DNA of 12,954 nt from Verrucomicrobiota bacterium (GTDB lineage: Bacteria; Chlamydiota; Chlamydiia; Chlamydiales; JAEYWL01), in assembly GCA_023428915.1 (NCBI GenBank), contig JAEYWL010000107.1, forward strand, positions 1 through 12,954. The letters run 5' to 3'. The translations under genes were made by a program, and so were the position numbers. The notes under the pieces are model-generated. The model saw only the letters and a list, made by a program, of their open reading frames with translations. It did no database searches and had not been told where the DNA came from. Below, piece by piece: positions 1 to 6,811 of this stretch. Position 1 is the stretch's first letter; the number at the start of each line of letters is the position of its first letter.

Positions 1-24
1 AGTATCTATTTGTGATTTCCGAAT

Positions 25-234
25 ATGTTCGACAAGTCGAACATGGGTAAAGCTGCGACAAGTCGCAGCACTCCAAATCCTAAAACAAAACCGACGCCAT
101 TTTCACGGTCCTGTAAGGGCGATATAGCAAAGGCCGGGCCGTAAGGCCTGAAAATAAACGTAAAATAAATCCGAGGCCCGGAGGGTTGGCAGAAAATAAT
201 TTGGTGTGCTGCGACGGGTCGCAGCACTCCAAAT
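25..234. repeat. Composite palindromic repeat element
   Basis: Three short palindromes share a CGAC-NN-GTCG core. They lie at 25-44 (9-bp arms), 52-69 (8-bp arms, GCTGCGAC/GTCGCAGC) and 199-234 (10-bp core arms extended by ATTTGG/CCAAAT, with one T/T mismatch). An 18-bp direct repeat, GTCGCAGCACTCCAAATC, occurs at 62-79 and 218-235, so the same unit bounds the block on both sides. Between them is an inverted pair CCGGGCC (134-140) / GGCCCGG (175-181). There is no convincing ORF. I read it as a dispersed non-autonomous repeat (MITE- or REP-like) lying downstream of topA. The dispersed nature is inferred from the internal duplication only. Confidence 0.6.
199..234 (-). terminator. Possible topA terminator hairpin
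   Basis: The 36-bp near-perfect palindrome begins 3 nt past the topA stop codon. Read on the minus strand, the hairpin is followed by ATTATTTTC, a moderate U-rich run. It could serve as an intrinsic terminator for the aroB-dprA-topA unit, although the same hairpin is also part of the repeat element. The stem is strong but the U tract is imperfect. Confidence 0.35.
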
Positions 235-237
235 CTG

Positions 238-2694
238 TCAGGCTTCTTTTGTTTTTGCGGTCTTAGTGGTTTTAGAGGTGGTTTTCTTAGCTTTTGCTGT
301 AGTTGCGGCGGCTTTTTTCTTTTTGGGCTTGGCCTCTTCTTCTACTTCAGCGCTTTTTTTAGCCCTGGTAGTTTTCTTAGGCTTCTTTTCTGCATCATCT
401 TCAGTAGCTTTTGCCTTAGCTTTTCCAAAAGCTTTTTTAGCTTTTTTCTGATAAGGGGTTTTAGGGTGGTCCTGGTATTTTTCTTCCAACTGCTCCAAGC
501 TATTGCCAATGACATCGCAATCGGGATAATTAGAGCAGGAATAGAAGGTTTTACCAAAGCGCGATTTGCGGGCGCTTATTTTGCCGTCGCAGCCAATTGC
601 AGGGCAATCAGGAAGGTTTTCCGGGGCGATAATGGTTTCCCCTTTTTTGGGAATATTGACAATCCCCTTGCAGTTTGGATAATCGCTGCAGCCCAGGAAT
701 GTGCCAAATTTGCCATGGCGCCGTTTCATTTCTTTGCCGCATTTAGGGCAGGGTTGCTCCCAGTTAAAGTCAGCGGCATAGTCATCTTTGTTAAATTCAA
801 ATTCTTCAATTGCCGCGCGGAAATCGCATTCCGGATAGTTTGAGCAGCCGTAAAAGTATTTGTTTTTGAACCATATCTTTTGCAGTTTGCCTGTTTTGCA
901 AGTCGGGCAGCTGATCTCTGTTTGTATTTTAGGCACGATGGCCTCTTTCTCAGCTATTTCAAGAGTAGGGTAGAACTCTTTCCAAAATTCGCCAATCAGC
1001 TTTTTCCAATCTTTTTTGCTCTCAGCAATTAGTTCCAGATCATCTTCCATAGCGGCTGTAAAGCCGATGTTCATGATCTGCTGAAAGCTTGTTTCAAGCA
1101 TTTGCGCAATGACGCAGCCGAGTTCGGTTGGCTTTAATCTGCCGCTTTCTTTCACCGTATACTCGCGGCTCTGAATTTTATTCATGATAGAGGCATAGGT
1201 AGAAGGACGGCCGATTCCGGATTTTTCTAACTCTTTTACTAAAGAAGCTTCAGTAAAACGAGGCGGCGGACGGGTGAATGCCTGCTCGGACGTGAGGTCT
1301 AAAAGCTGCAGCTGCTGCCCTTCTTGCAGATTGGGCAGCAAGCGGTCTTCATCCTCTTTTTCTTCATCATCGAATTTTTCTTCATAGACTGCTAAAAAGC
1401 CCTGGAATTTTAATTGCGAACCGGTGGCCCTGAGCAATAAATTTTTACCGGCTGAAATATCCACAGACACGGTATCGTAAATGGCCGGCATCATTTGCGA
1501 AGCTAAAAAGCGGCGCCAAATCAGTTTATAGAGGTTAAACTGGTCTTTAGTTAAATAACGCTGAATGGCTTCAGGTGAGTGCTGCAAGTTTGCCGGCCTG
1601 ATAGCCTCGTGGGCATCCTGGGCACTCTTTTGCGTAGAGTACACTTTTGCATCAGCCGTCAGGAAGTCTTTGCCGTATTGATTTAAAATAAGCTTTCGGG
1701 CCTCAGTGATTGCTTCTGGTGCAATTCTGACGGAGTCTGTACGCATATAGGTAATCAGACCTTCCTGCCCTTGATCGCCAAGTTCAACACCCTCATAAAG
1801 GCTTTGTGCAATACTCATTGTGCGTGAAGAGGAGTACCCGAAGTGGCGGCTGGCTTCCTGCTGCAAAGTTGAAGTGATGAAAGGGGGAACAGGATTGCGT
1901 TTTTTCTCTTTGCGGTCGATTTTCTCCACAAAGTAAGATTCTTTGCGCAATAAGGCCAAAATTTTATCTGCTGTTTCTTTATTGGGAATCAGCATGACTT
2001 CTTTGCCTTCAATTGGTTCCTTCTCTACCCGTTTGCCATCCACAGCAAGCAGGAACGCTTTAAACTGCTTAGCTTCTGAAGCATTTTTTAGGATAGCGCC
2101 TAAATTCCAGTACTCGACAGGTTTAAAAGCCTGGATTTCTTTTTCCCTATCCACCACCAGCTTTAAGGCAACTGACTGTACCCGTCCGGCTGACAAGGCT
2201 TTTTCTTTGCCCCGGTGCATGCGGCGATTGAGCAGGGGGGAAATTTTGTAACCTACAATCCTGTCCAATATCCTTCTGGCTTGCTGGGCATTCACCAATG
2301 AGAGATCAATACTGCGGGGGTGCTCAATAGCACGCAGCACTTCATCTTTTGTAATTGAGTTGAAAGAAATCCGTTTAATATTAGTATCTTTGGGCAGCAG
2401 ATGGCTGATATGCCAAGCAATCGCCTCCCCTTCGCGGTCAGGGTCGGGAGAGAGGTAGACAACTTCGCATTCTTTAGCTGCTTTTTTTAGCTTGTCGATG
2501 ACCTGTTTTTTATCGGGCATAATGGCATATTCAGGTTCAAAGTCATGCTCGATGTCAATTCCGAATTTTTTTTGCGGCAAATCACGTACATGGCCGATCG
2601 AGGATTCGAACAAGTAATTGGGCCCCAGGAATTTTTTTAATGTTTTGATCTTTGCAGGAGACTCTACAATGATCAATGCTTTACCTTTAGCCAT
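238..2694 (-). CDS. topA: DNA topoisomerase I with lysine-rich tail
   Basis: Type IA topoisomerase of 818 aa that relaxes negative supercoils through a 5'-phosphotyrosine intermediate. The N-terminal Toprim domain shows the catalytic Glu in VESPAK (E11) and the metal-binding DPDRE (D84, D86, E88). The active-site tyrosine is Y316 in ITYMRTDS, followed by R318. Three C4 zinc ribbons follow: C596/C599/C617/C623, C649/C652/C669/C675 and C697/C702/C720/C726. Residues from about 749 to 818 form a low-complexity K/A/T/E tail, roughly one third lysine, like a histone H1 or Hc tail. Chlamydial TopA is known for a C-terminal SWIB domain; none is recognisable here. The ATG has a good AGGAGA Shine-Dalgarno sequence 3-4 nt upstream. 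It is last in the aroB-dprA-topA block. Identity is secure; the tail's role is inferred to be nonspecific DNA binding. Confidence 0.97.
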   Translation of the reverse strand: MAKGKALIIVESPAKIKTLKKFLGPNYLFESSIGHVRDLPQKKFGIDIEHDFEPEYAIMPDKKQVIDKLKKAAKECEVVYLSPDPDREGEAIAWHISHLLPKDTNIKRISFNSITKDEVLRAIEHPRSIDLSLVNAQQARRILDRIVGYKISPLLNRRMHRGKEKALSAGRVQSVALKLVVDREKEIQAFKPVEYWNLGAILKNASEAKQFKAFLLAVDGKRVEKEPIEGKEVMLIPNKETADKILALLRKESYFVEKIDRKEKKRNPVPPFITSTLQQEASRHFGYSSSRTMSIAQSLYEGVELGDQGQEGLITYMRTDSVRIAPEAITEARKLILNQYGKDFLTADAKVYSTQKSAQDAHEAIRPANLQHSPEAIQRYLTKDQFNLYKLIWRRFLASQMMPAIYDTVSVDISAGKNLLLRATGSQLKFQGFLAVYEEKFDDEEKEDEDRLLPNLQEGQQLQLLDLTSEQAFTRPPPRFTEASLVKELEKSGIGRPSTYASIMNKIQSREYTVKESGRLKPTELGCVIAQMLETSFQQIMNIGFTAAMEDDLELIAESKKDWKKLIGEFWKEFYPTLEIAEKEAIVPKIQTEISCPTCKTGKLQKIWFKNKYFYGCSNYPECDFRAAIEEFEFNKDDYAADFNWEQPCPKCGKEMKRRHGKFGTFLGCSDYPNCKGIVNIPKKGETIIAPENLPDCPAIGCDGKISARKSRFGKTFYSCSNYPDCDVIGNSLEQLEEKYQDHPKTPYQKKAKKAFGKAKAKATEDDAEKKPKKTTRAKKSAEVEEEAKPKKKKAAATTAKAKKTTSKTTKTAKTKEA

Positions 2695-2710
2695 TTCTCT
2701 CCTAAACTAG

Positions 2711-2738
2711 TATTGGCATAAAATTATTACTGCCAATA
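2711..2738 (-). promoter_or_regulatory. Palindrome in the dprA-topA gap, possible promoter/operator
   Basis: A perfect 8-bp inverted repeat, TATTGGCA (2711-2718) and TGCCAATA (2731-2738), with a 12-bp AT-rich centre, fills most of the 56-bp gap ahead of topA. On the minus strand the first arm supplies TTGGCA, a fair -35 hexamer. The second arm runs into ATACTA about 17 bp later, a weak -10. The symmetry could be an operator overlapping a topA promoter, or a small hairpin. There is no U tract, so a dprA terminator is unlikely. Confidence 0.3.
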
Positions 2739-2750
2739 TTTATAGTATCT

Positions 2751-3848
2751 CTAAATTATTTTTTTGTATAGTTTGCCTGGTAATTCTTTAATTGCTTTTT
2801 TTAAAAGCAAATTCATTAAAATTACATTTAGCTTGGTAGCGGGCAGCAGGGTCAGTGCAGCAAGTTGGTCGTAAGTTTTTTCCTCGCCGCTCATGGTTTT
2901 CATCACTTGTAATTCTTCAGGTTCCAGGAAAACTTTTCTCTCAGGGAGAGTGTTATAATTTCCCTTAAACGTAAATAAATTGTCAAAATGTTCCGCAATA
3001 TCGCGGCTATTTTCTATCAAAATAGCCGCTTTTTTTTTGATTAACTGGTGATTGCCCCGAAAATTTTCAAGATCAGCTCTGCCGGGCAGGGCAAATATTT
3101 GTTTTCCCTGTTCAAGTGCTAGATTGACAGTAATCATAGCGCCGCTCTTGCAGGGAGCTTCAATTAAAAGAGCGGCAAGAGAGAGGCCGCTGACAATGCG
3201 GTTGCGCCGGGGGAAATTGTGCCGTTCAGGGGGAGTGGTGTGGGGAAATTCGCTAACAAGTGCTCCGCTATTGCGGATCTCTTCGGCTAGCTGACTATTT
3301 TCTTTGGGATAGATCACTCCTAACCCTGACCCCAATACAGCTACGGTTTTGCCTCTTGTTAAAGCTCCTTTATGGGCGGCGGTATCTATGCCAGCAGCCA
3401 AGCCGCTTATAATTGTAAACCCCTGAGCGGCCAGTTCAGCAGAAATTTTTTCCGCCATTTCCAGGCCATAGTTTGTGCAAAAGCGCGTGCCTACAACAGC
3501 AATGCAGGGTTTTTGCAGGAGAGTGCAGTCGCCATCAATATTGAGCACGGGAGGGTAGTTTGCAATGCCAAGCAGTTGTTTAGGGTATAGAGGATCTTTG
3601 CAGGAGATGACGCGCAGGCTGCTTTCAACCAGCTTTTCCAGTTCTTTCTCTTTATCCTTTGCAATGGCTTCTCTTGCGTCCCAGGTGCTTTTTAGCTTTT
3701 CATTAAACCAAGAGAAAGCGCGCAGCTCAGAAGAACTTGCTGTCCAAACAGCTTCGGCTGTTCCAAAGCACTCTAAAAGTTGGACAAGCTTTTGATTGTT
3801 AAATCCCGGCAGAGCAGAAAGTTTAAGCAATGCGTATTTTTCATGCAT
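2751..3848 (-). CDS. dprA: DNA processing protein DprA
   Basis: DprA/Smf family protein of 365 aa. It binds incoming single-stranded DNA during transformation and loads RecA. An N-terminal helix-hairpin-helix/SAM-like region (about 1-60) precedes the extended Rossmann core: VGTR (119-122), SGLAAGIDTAAHKGAL (148-163), GSGLGVIYP (173-181), PRRNRIVSGLS (213-223) and the IEAPCKSGAMIT segment (229-240). A C-terminal winged-helix-like domain (about 309-360, DQLAAL then KELPGKLYKK) is present, so the protein is full length. The ATG lies 6 nt past the aroB stop, with only a weak AGG before it, which suggests translational coupling to aroB. Nothing else in the window is a competence gene, so its role here may be general recombination. 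Identity is firm. Confidence 0.95.
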   Translation of the reverse strand: MHEKYALLKLSALPGFNNQKLVQLLECFGTAEAVWTASSSELRAFSWFNEKLKSTWDAREAIAKDKEKELEKLVESSLRVISCKDPLYPKQLLGIANYPPVLNIDGDCTLLQKPCIAVVGTRFCTNYGLEMAEKISAELAAQGFTIISGLAAGIDTAAHKGALTRGKTVAVLGSGLGVIYPKENSQLAEEIRNSGALVSEFPHTTPPERHNFPRRNRIVSGLSLAALLIEAPCKSGAMITVNLALEQGKQIFALPGRADLENFRGNHQLIKKKAAILIENSRDIAEHFDNLFTFKGNYNTLPERKVFLEPEELQVMKTMSGEEKTYDQLAALTLLPATKLNVILMNLLLKKAIKELPGKLYKKII

Positions 3849-3854
3849 AAGAGC

Positions 3855-4922
3855 CTATTGCTTGGCTAGTTTCATTTCCAAGGCGGAAATGACATCGCTT
3901 TCTAGAACCCCTTCAACTTTAACTACTTGGCCAATTCCCTTGGGAATAATAAAGGTCATTTGCCCTGAAACAGTTTTTTTATCGCCTTTCATCTGCTTAA
4001 GTAAAGCGGTTAAAGAAATATTGGGCAAGGCGGTAGAAAGGCCTGCACTTGAGAGCAGCCTGTCTTGCTGTTCGATGAAGCTTGTTGAACATAGCCCCAG
4101 CTTTAGCCCTAAATAAGCGGCGCAGCTCATGCCTATAGCTATAGCTTCACCATGGGTGCAGGCAGTGTAATTGGTCAAGGCTTCAATTGCATGTCCGAAG
4201 GTGTGGCCATAATTGAGAATGTCCCTGAACGATTTATATTTAGCATCTTCGGCAATTACATGAGCTTTAATGCCGCACGCATTTGATAAAACCGTGGGGA
4301 GCACATCGGGATCTAATGCAAGTAGTTTCGGCATATGCTCTTTTAGATAGATAAAAAAACTTTCATCCCAGATGACAGCGGCTTTAATTACTTCTGCCAG
4401 GCCGGAGCGCAATTCTCGCTCGGGTAATGTTTCCAGAAATGGGGGATAAATGAGAATTTGCTCAGGATGGTAAATTGTTCCAATAACATTTTTTCCTTCC
4501 GGTAAATTCACTCCATTTTTCCCGCCAATCGCCGCATCTACCATTCCCAGTAAAGTGGTTGGAATGTTAATAAAGCGGATGCCTCGCATGTAGGTCGCCG
4601 CTGCAAAACCGCCTATATCAGTAATGACTCCGCCTCCGAGCAGCAACAGCAAAGTGTCTTTATCGGCCTGGCTATCCACCAGTTTTTGCCAGCACATTAT
4701 GATGGTGTGTATCGTTTTTGCCGATTCCCCTCCTGGAATAGAAAATAAATGGCAAGGCATGCCGCATGATTCTATTTGCTGTATAATTTTAATGCCCCAG
4801 GTCTCAAGTAGTTTTTCATCAGTCAGCAACATCAACTTGCTAAAGTTTTGTTTACTTAAATAACGCTCAATATGCGTCAGGCATTCAGGGTCAATGGTGA
4901 TCTCGCAGTTCGCAAAGGACAT
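3855..4922 (-). CDS. aroB: 3-dehydroquinate synthase
   Basis: AroB converts DAHP to 3-dehydroquinate, the second step of the shikimate pathway, using NAD and a divalent metal. The 355-aa protein shows the NAD-binding GGGVITDIGGF (96-106), PTTLLGMVDAAIGGK (121-135), and metal ligands E177 (GLAEVIK), H240 (NYGHTFGH) and H257 (THGEA), plus the KGDKK loop (312-316). All catalytic landmarks are intact. I chose the ATG at 4922 because GGAGGT lies 6 nt before it; an in-frame ATG eight codons upstream (4946) would place that Shine-Dalgarno sequence inside the gene. It is first in the aroB-dprA-topA block. The other shikimate genes are not in this window. Confidence 0.96.
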   Translation of the reverse strand: MSFANCEITIDPECLTHIERYLSKQNFSKLMLLTDEKLLETWGIKIIQQIESCGMPCHLFSIPGGESAKTIHTIIMCWQKLVDSQADKDTLLLLLGGGVITDIGGFAAATYMRGIRFINIPTTLLGMVDAAIGGKNGVNLPEGKNVIGTIYHPEQILIYPPFLETLPERELRSGLAEVIKAAVIWDESFFIYLKEHMPKLLALDPDVLPTVLSNACGIKAHVIAEDAKYKSFRDILNYGHTFGHAIEALTNYTACTHGEAIAIGMSCAAYLGLKLGLCSTSFIEQQDRLLSSAGLSTALPNISLTALLKQMKGDKKTVSGQMTFIIPKGIGQVVKVEGVLESDVISALEMKLAKQ

Positions 4923-5045
4923 AGTTTTACCTCCATGAATCCACACAATAAAGCAGCTGATAAAAAGGCAAAAGGCAAAAGTAAAGGAAGAAGAAAAGAT
5001 TGGTGTGTATTCGATAGAGGGCGAAGATTAACTTGTAAGCAACAG
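4923..5045. other. Leader/promoter region of aroB
   Basis: The 123 bp between aroB and the upstream terminator contain a marked purine run on the plus strand (pyrimidine on the minus strand) at about 4956-4999, and the GGAGGT ribosome-binding site right before aroB. The aroB promoter must lie here if the terminator is efficient. I see no -35/-10 pair good enough to assign; the best is TTACAA with a poor TATCGA 16 bp later on the minus strand, near 5010-5037. Confidence 0.3.
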
Positions 5046-5077
5046 AATAAAAAATGGCGGCTAGGATACTAGCCGCC
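5046..5077 (-). terminator. Rho-independent terminator
   Basis: A perfect 9-bp stem, GGCGGCTAG (5056-5064) and CTAGCCGCC (5069-5077), has a 4-nt loop. Reading on the minus strand it is followed at once by ATTTTTTATT (5055-5046). This is a textbook intrinsic terminator for transcripts arriving from the right, i.e. the structured RNA and 62-codon ORF. It separates that unit from aroB. Confidence 0.85.
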
Positions 5078-5100
5078 CAATGGAAACTTCTTCTAGAAAC

Positions 5101-5289
5101 CTAGAAAGAAATTTTGATTTCTCCTGTAACATGTACCATTTCAGTTTGCACTGAACTGGCAAGTATTGGAGAATGTCCATTTGTAGATAACGTTTTTTCA
5201 ACAATTTTTAAATTAGGTACAAACAACAGGTCTGCTGCTTGTTCTAATCCAACTGTCTCTTCAAACGCCAAACAGTTTTTTGGACTCAC
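5101..5289 (-). CDS. Hypothetical 62-aa protein
   Basis: A GTG-started ORF of 62 codons, beginning MSPKNCLAFEE and ending VTGEIKISF. A GGGAGA Shine-Dalgarno sequence (5297-5302 on the complement) lies 7 nt upstream. No signal peptide or membrane segment is visible; the composition is soluble and mixed, and I recognise no family. It starts at the 3' edge of the structured RNA, exactly where an iscB gene would begin in a HEARO-iscB element. It lacks the RuvC/HNH motifs and N-terminal signature of IscB, so it may be an unrelated gene, a chance ORF, or scrambled residue after loss of iscB. In the same frame, a TAG just upstream (12 nt before the GTG) interrupts further open sequence. A strong terminator lies 23 nt past its stop. 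Confidence 0.4.
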   Translation of the reverse strand: MSPKNCLAFEETVGLEQAADLLFVPNLKIVEKTLSTNGHSPILASSVQTEMVHVTGEIKISF

Positions 5290-5787
5290 AATGTTTTCTC
5301 CCTACCCTGAGGGTAGTTGTTGGGAAAACAGCACCTTCCGAGAGGTGCTCAATAATTCAAACTCCTCCAAGTCGAAAAAATTAAGCTTCTTAGATCGCCA
5401 ACTTGTGAAATATTCACATGCATAAATGTACCTGATAGCTATTGCTAACTATCCCATGGTGCGATTGCTATGGTTTCCCCTCCGTTGCAAAACATTTACA
5501 ATGCGACCCTCGCAGTTGCGATGCCACCGCTCTTTTAGGCTCTGTTTGCCCAAATGATTTTTATTCTTACCGAGAGGTCTCGATAAGTTTATTTTCTTAC
5601 TAATGAAAAAAATCCCAAAGTTTGTGGTGTTGAGCGTTACAAGACTAATGCCACCTCCCTTCTTGCTCTTAGGTGTCCACTGTTATTGGGTTCATGCCTT
5701 CTAGGCATGAGCGTGCTTTAAAAATAAAAACACAGACCTAACGCGATTGAAAGCCAGTCCCGTTAGGCATACCGAGTCTCTAGTTCA
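5290..5787 (-). ncRNA. Structured RNA resembling HEARO/omega RNA (IscB-associated), orphan
   Basis: About 500 nt without a coherent ORF but dense in hairpins on the minus strand. Paired arms (plus coordinates): 5737-5743/5761-5767; 5693-5698/5704-5709; 5566-5575/5578-5587; 5510-5514/5517-5521; 5434-5438/5449-5453; 5330-5336/5343-5349; and 5293-5298/5324-5329 enclosing 5302-5307/5311-5316. The 5566-5587 stem has a C/A mismatch as plus-strand RNA but a G-U wobble as minus-strand RNA, which fixes the orientation. From memory, unsearched, the block order and the 3' end (hairpin, then GGGAGAAAACATT, then a start codon) match HEARO, the omega RNA that guides the IscB nuclease. No iscB follows, so it would be a standalone or relic guide RNA. 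I see no tmRNA, RNase P, group I or group II core motifs. The 5' end is set from a putative -10. Confidence 0.5.
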
Positions 5788-5791
5788 TCTC

Positions 5792-5820
5792 AGTATAAAT
5801 TCTGTTTACAATTCATTGTA
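5792..5820 (-). promoter_or_regulatory. Weak promoter candidate for the structured RNA
   Basis: On the minus strand TATACT (complement of 5792-5797) is a good -10 (5/6). The hexamer 17 bp upstream, TACAAT (5815-5820), is a poor -35. Transcription would start near 5785, just before the first hairpin of the structured RNA. Read-through from the upstream membrane-protein gene is an alternative, since no strong terminator separates them. Confidence 0.3.
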
Positions 5821-5834
5821 TAAAAATACAATAA

Positions 5835-6611
5835 TTATTTTTTGTTCAGTATCTTTTGTCTTTCGTTAAAATAATCTAATAAGTTAACCGATCCATCTTG
5901 TAATTCCAATTGTATTGCAGCAAAAGCAGCGGCAGAAATTGAACCATTAGTATTTGACGCCAGGGATTGGAATTCTTTAATCGTTTGCAATTCAGCTTCA
6001 GTCTCTTGCAGCTTGGCCTGCAGCAAAGAAATTCTTAAAAGATTAAGGCCGTAAAGAGCGGCATCAAAATGCTGCGAAGAAGATCCTGCTTCGGAAGCTG
6101 CCATTGCCTGTTTCAATTCCAGTGAGGAATTTAAGGCCTGGGCATATTCCTTGTTAGCAATTTGCATAGTCGTATGCGTAAAGGCTGCATAGAAAGGAAT
6201 GTTATCTTTTTTTGTTCTTTCCAGAGCATAATTGGCAAACTTCTCCGCTTCATCAGGTAGCTGTTTAAGGAGAAAAGCTTGGGCTATAAGCGCATCGTAT
6301 TTCTGGTGCAATTCAGGATAGTTTTTCAAGATTGCTTGCAAACTATTAAAAGCCGATTCTTTCTCGGAGGGATCATAGGAAGAGGAGAGTTTAAACTTGC
6401 GGAATTCTGATTCTGCTTTTAAGTAGCTTTCCTGGGCTTCTTGGGATTTAGAACTGTTATGCCGATAGAGTAAAACCGTAGCAATGATTAGAAAGACCAG
6501 CAAGGCTGTTAGATATTTTCCGTAGACATTAAACAGATCATGCAGCTTAGTTTCCCAGTCGTAAGAAGCTCCTGAGGGGTGATGTACGTAAGAATTCCGT
6601 TCCCTTGCCAT
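5835..6611 (-). CDS. Single-pass membrane protein, hypothetical, TPR-like
   Basis: A 258-aa protein with a short basic and aromatic cytoplasmic N-terminus, one transmembrane helix at about 32-49 (LTALLVFLIIATVLL), and a large helical, presumably periplasmic, domain rich in Ala/Leu/Glu/Gln. The layout is that of YfgM-like, TPR_21-type anchors: N-in, one helix, then helical hairpin repeats such as AFNSLQAILKNYPELHQKYDALIAQAFLL (88-116, shown in part). Those proteins assist Sec-dependent or periplasmic folding; that role here is inference from topology only. The ATG is preceded by GGAG at 5-6 nt, and a good promoter sits about 30 nt upstream. It is divergent from parB. No cysteines, enzyme motifs or lipobox are visible. 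Confidence 0.8.
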   Translation of the reverse strand: MARERNSYVHHPSGASYDWETKLHDLFNVYGKYLTALLVFLIIATVLLYRHNSSKSQEAQESYLKAESEFRKFKLSSSYDPSEKESAFNSLQAILKNYPELHQKYDALIAQAFLLKQLPDEAEKFANYALERTKKDNIPFYAAFTHTTMQIANKEYAQALNSSLELKQAMAASEAGSSSQHFDAALYGLNLLRISLLQAKLQETEAELQTIKEFQSLASNTNGSISAAAFAAIQLELQDGSVNLLDYFNERQKILNKK

Positions 6612-6642
6612 TCTGACTCCAATCTTGTAATGTTAAGGAACA

Positions 6643-6670
6643 ATCATAATACTATTTTTGTTCTTGTAAA
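6643..6670 (-). promoter_or_regulatory. Promoter of the 258-aa membrane protein gene
   Basis: On the minus strand TTTACA (complement of 6665-6670) and TATGAT (complement of 6643-6648) are separated by 16 bp, each 5/6 to the housekeeping sigma consensus. Predicted initiation near 6636 gives a leader of about 25 nt ending in GGAG before the ATG at 6611. Confidence 0.55.
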
Positions 6671-6811
6671 GATAAAACAGGAGTGGTCGGATTTGAGTTC
6701 TTTTCCCCTAGTAGCTAATGCTTGCATTTGGGTAATATTTGAATATGATTAAACCATCCTATAACTATCTTGTTTACAATCCTGCTTACCCTTGTTTTTA
6801 TCTAAAAAATG

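Noticed and set aside
6..227. Minus-strand 73-codon ORF across the left repeat
   Set aside because: The translated sequence is made of the palindromic repeat units themselves and has no start context; it is repeat, not gene.
4935..5072. Plus-strand ORF of about 45 codons encoding a K/R-rich peptide (MNPHNKAADKK...)
   Set aside because: It lies opposite the aroB leader, has no Shine-Dalgarno sequence, and its stop falls inside the minus-strand terminator hairpin. The basic composition comes from the purine-rich tract.
5404..5420. TGTGAAATATTCACA palindrome as a parS site for the nearby ParB
   Set aside because: It does not match the conserved parS 16-mer and is one of the hairpins inside the structured RNA.
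5114..5425. Plus-strand 103-codon ORF opposite the structured RNA
   Set aside because: The G-U pairing and the terminator show that the minus strand is the functional one. The plus ORF has no ribosome-binding site and no recognisable family.
5290..5787. tmRNA, RNase P RNA, group I/II intron or common riboswitch
   Set aside because: I see no tRNA-like ends with a tag ending in LAA, no GAGGAAAGTCC-type RNase P core, no group I P7 or group II domain V sequence, and no TPP, cobalamin or T-box signature.
5816..5831. Hairpin TTGTAT-AAAA-ATACAA as terminator of the 258-aa gene
   Set aside because: It is a 6-bp AT-only stem without a following U tract on the minus strand, so it is too weak for termination.
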